DNA of 64,000 nt from Dinoroseobacter sp. (lineage in GTDB: Bacteria; Pseudomonadota; Alphaproteobacteria; Rhodobacterales; Rhodobacteraceae). Both the position numbers and the translations under genes were made by a program. The notes under the pieces are model-generated. The model made no database searches. It was not told the origin of the DNA and saw nothing but the letters and a program-made list of their open reading frames with translations. The stretch covers positions 1 through 64,000 of the forward strand of contig JAEPNN010000010.1 of NCBI GenBank assembly GCA_017643385.1. The letters are read 5' to 3'. Positions 63,524 to 64,000 of the stretch are shown one piece after another. Position 1 is the first letter of the stretch. The number at the start of each line of letters is the position of its first letter.

Positions 63524-63571
63524 TCAGCTTGATCAAAGAAATCTGCAAACGCCTCCGAACCAGCCAGCCGC

Positions 63572-64000
63572 ATGTCCCAGCATCCGGTCTTTCCGTGTTT
63601 GCTGAGAAAAATGCGGATCGACCGCCCCAATCAGGTCTGGTGCGCTGATATCACGTTCGCGCCGGTCAAGAACGGCTTCCTCTACCTAGTAGCCATAATG
63701 GATTGGGCCACGCCCTGGGTGCTGAGCTCGCGGACGTCGAACACAATGCATGCTGGCTTCTGCATCGATGCCCTGAACGAAGCCATCGCGAAACACGGCC
63801 CACCGGAGATCATGAATGCAGATCAAGGGTCGCAGTTCACGGGATCGACTTGGATCACGACGCTGACCGTGGCCGGCGTGCGCATCTCGATGGACGGTCG
63901 GGGTCGCTACCTCGATAACATCTTAATCGAACGGCTGTGGCGCAGCCTGAAGTAAGAAGCGATCTATCTAGAAGAGATCAATGACGGCTTCCAAGCTCGC
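63572..64000 (+). pseudogene. IS3-family transposase (OrfB) fragment with internal stop; runs off the right edge
   Basis: Integrase-core part of an IS3-type OrfB: RKMRIDRPNQVWCADITF holds the first Asp, NADQGSQFTG the second, and ILIERLWRSLK the Glu, so the DDE triad is visible. The frame lacks the usual first hundred residues (helix-turn-helix region) and then meets TAA at 63953-63955, after which the same frame continues EAIYLEEINDGFQAR, as in intact relatives. The lost codon was probably Tyr or Gln. Clearly inactive. The 5' junction with the oxidoreductase remnant lies near 63525-63572; no terminal repeat is visible. Confidence 0.82.

Noticed and set aside
1-64000. CRISPR arrays, prophage modules, restriction or toxin-antitoxin systems
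   Set aside because: No spaced direct repeats and no phage structural, Cas, methylase or toxin genes were seen; the lone HNH protein belongs to a housekeeping-type family.

Overview
The window reads as chromosomal DNA of an alphaproteobacterium, most likely a marine Rhodobacterales (Roseobacter-type) organism. This is inferred from moderately high GC content, family-level similarity of the proteins, and gene neighbourhoods typical of that order: yceD-rpmF-plsX-fabH-ihfA-merR, prfA-prmC-DUF4167, argS-SPOR-scpA-scpB, and a corrinoid-dependent one-carbon cluster. No species can be named from the sequence alone.

Both edges lie in broken insertion sequences. Positions 1-443 hold the 5' part of an IS5-type transposase gene with an early stop codon. 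Positions 63572-64000 hold an IS3-type transposase fragment with an internal stop. Inside the left edge are an AT-rich orphan gene (C2-like protein, 667-1116) and a stranded sugar ABC permease (1307-2182). Inside the right edge is a decayed FAD oxidoreductase gene next to a gamma-glutamyltransferase gene. The region between them is mostly intact core genome.

Layout: transketolase (minus) is divergent from a coiled-coil protein and ZapA. Then come DUF1499, release factor 1 and its methylase, a DUF4167 protein, an A-type Fe-S carrier (minus), a dGTPase, ArgRS, a SPOR protein and the condensin partners ScpA/ScpB (4.8-15.7 kb). Next are a dCTP deaminase, tRNA-Pro(GGG), a MerR regulator, IHF-alpha, FabH, PlsX, L32 and YceD on the minus strand (15.8-21.3 kb), then BamE, a sulfotransferase, Uup, OlsB, MsrB, an aminotransferase and a YjbR-like protein (21.5-27.6 kb). 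The cysS-cimA-methyltransferase-SQS/PSY-like operon follows (27.6-32.3 kb). It is preceded by a 14-codon leader peptide with four Cys and four Ile codons and a possible antiterminator/terminator pair. I consider this the most interesting item in the window.

Further right are an MFS transporter, a DNA glycosylase, an esterase, an HNH protein and a radical SAM protein, then zwf-pgl-pgi with a palindromic operator, a thioesterase and tRNA-Gly(CCC) (32.3-41.1 kb). A three-gene sugar-acid module follows (DenD-like dehydrogenase, tartronate-semialdehyde-reductase-like protein, glycerate 2-kinase; 41.2-44.3 kb). It converges on an eight-gene sugar uptake and oxidation operon: binding protein, two permeases, ATPase, and two pairs of TIM-barrel isomerase-like and Gfo/Idh/MocA proteins. 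That operon is divergent from its LacI-type regulator, with twin operators between them (44.3-53.9 kb). Last come a corrinoid one-carbon operon (small virulence-factor-domain protein, MetF-like, methyl-THF:corrinoid methyltransferase, RACo-like reactivator; 54.0-58.7 kb), then Ppx/GppA, RlmE and a gamma-glutamyltransferase (59-62.8 kb).

Zwf/Pgl/Pgi feed hexose phosphates into the Entner-Doudoroff or pentose phosphate routes, transketolase serves the pentose phosphate side, and the ABC operon supplies sugars. The corrinoid cluster would pass methyl groups to tetrahydrofolate.
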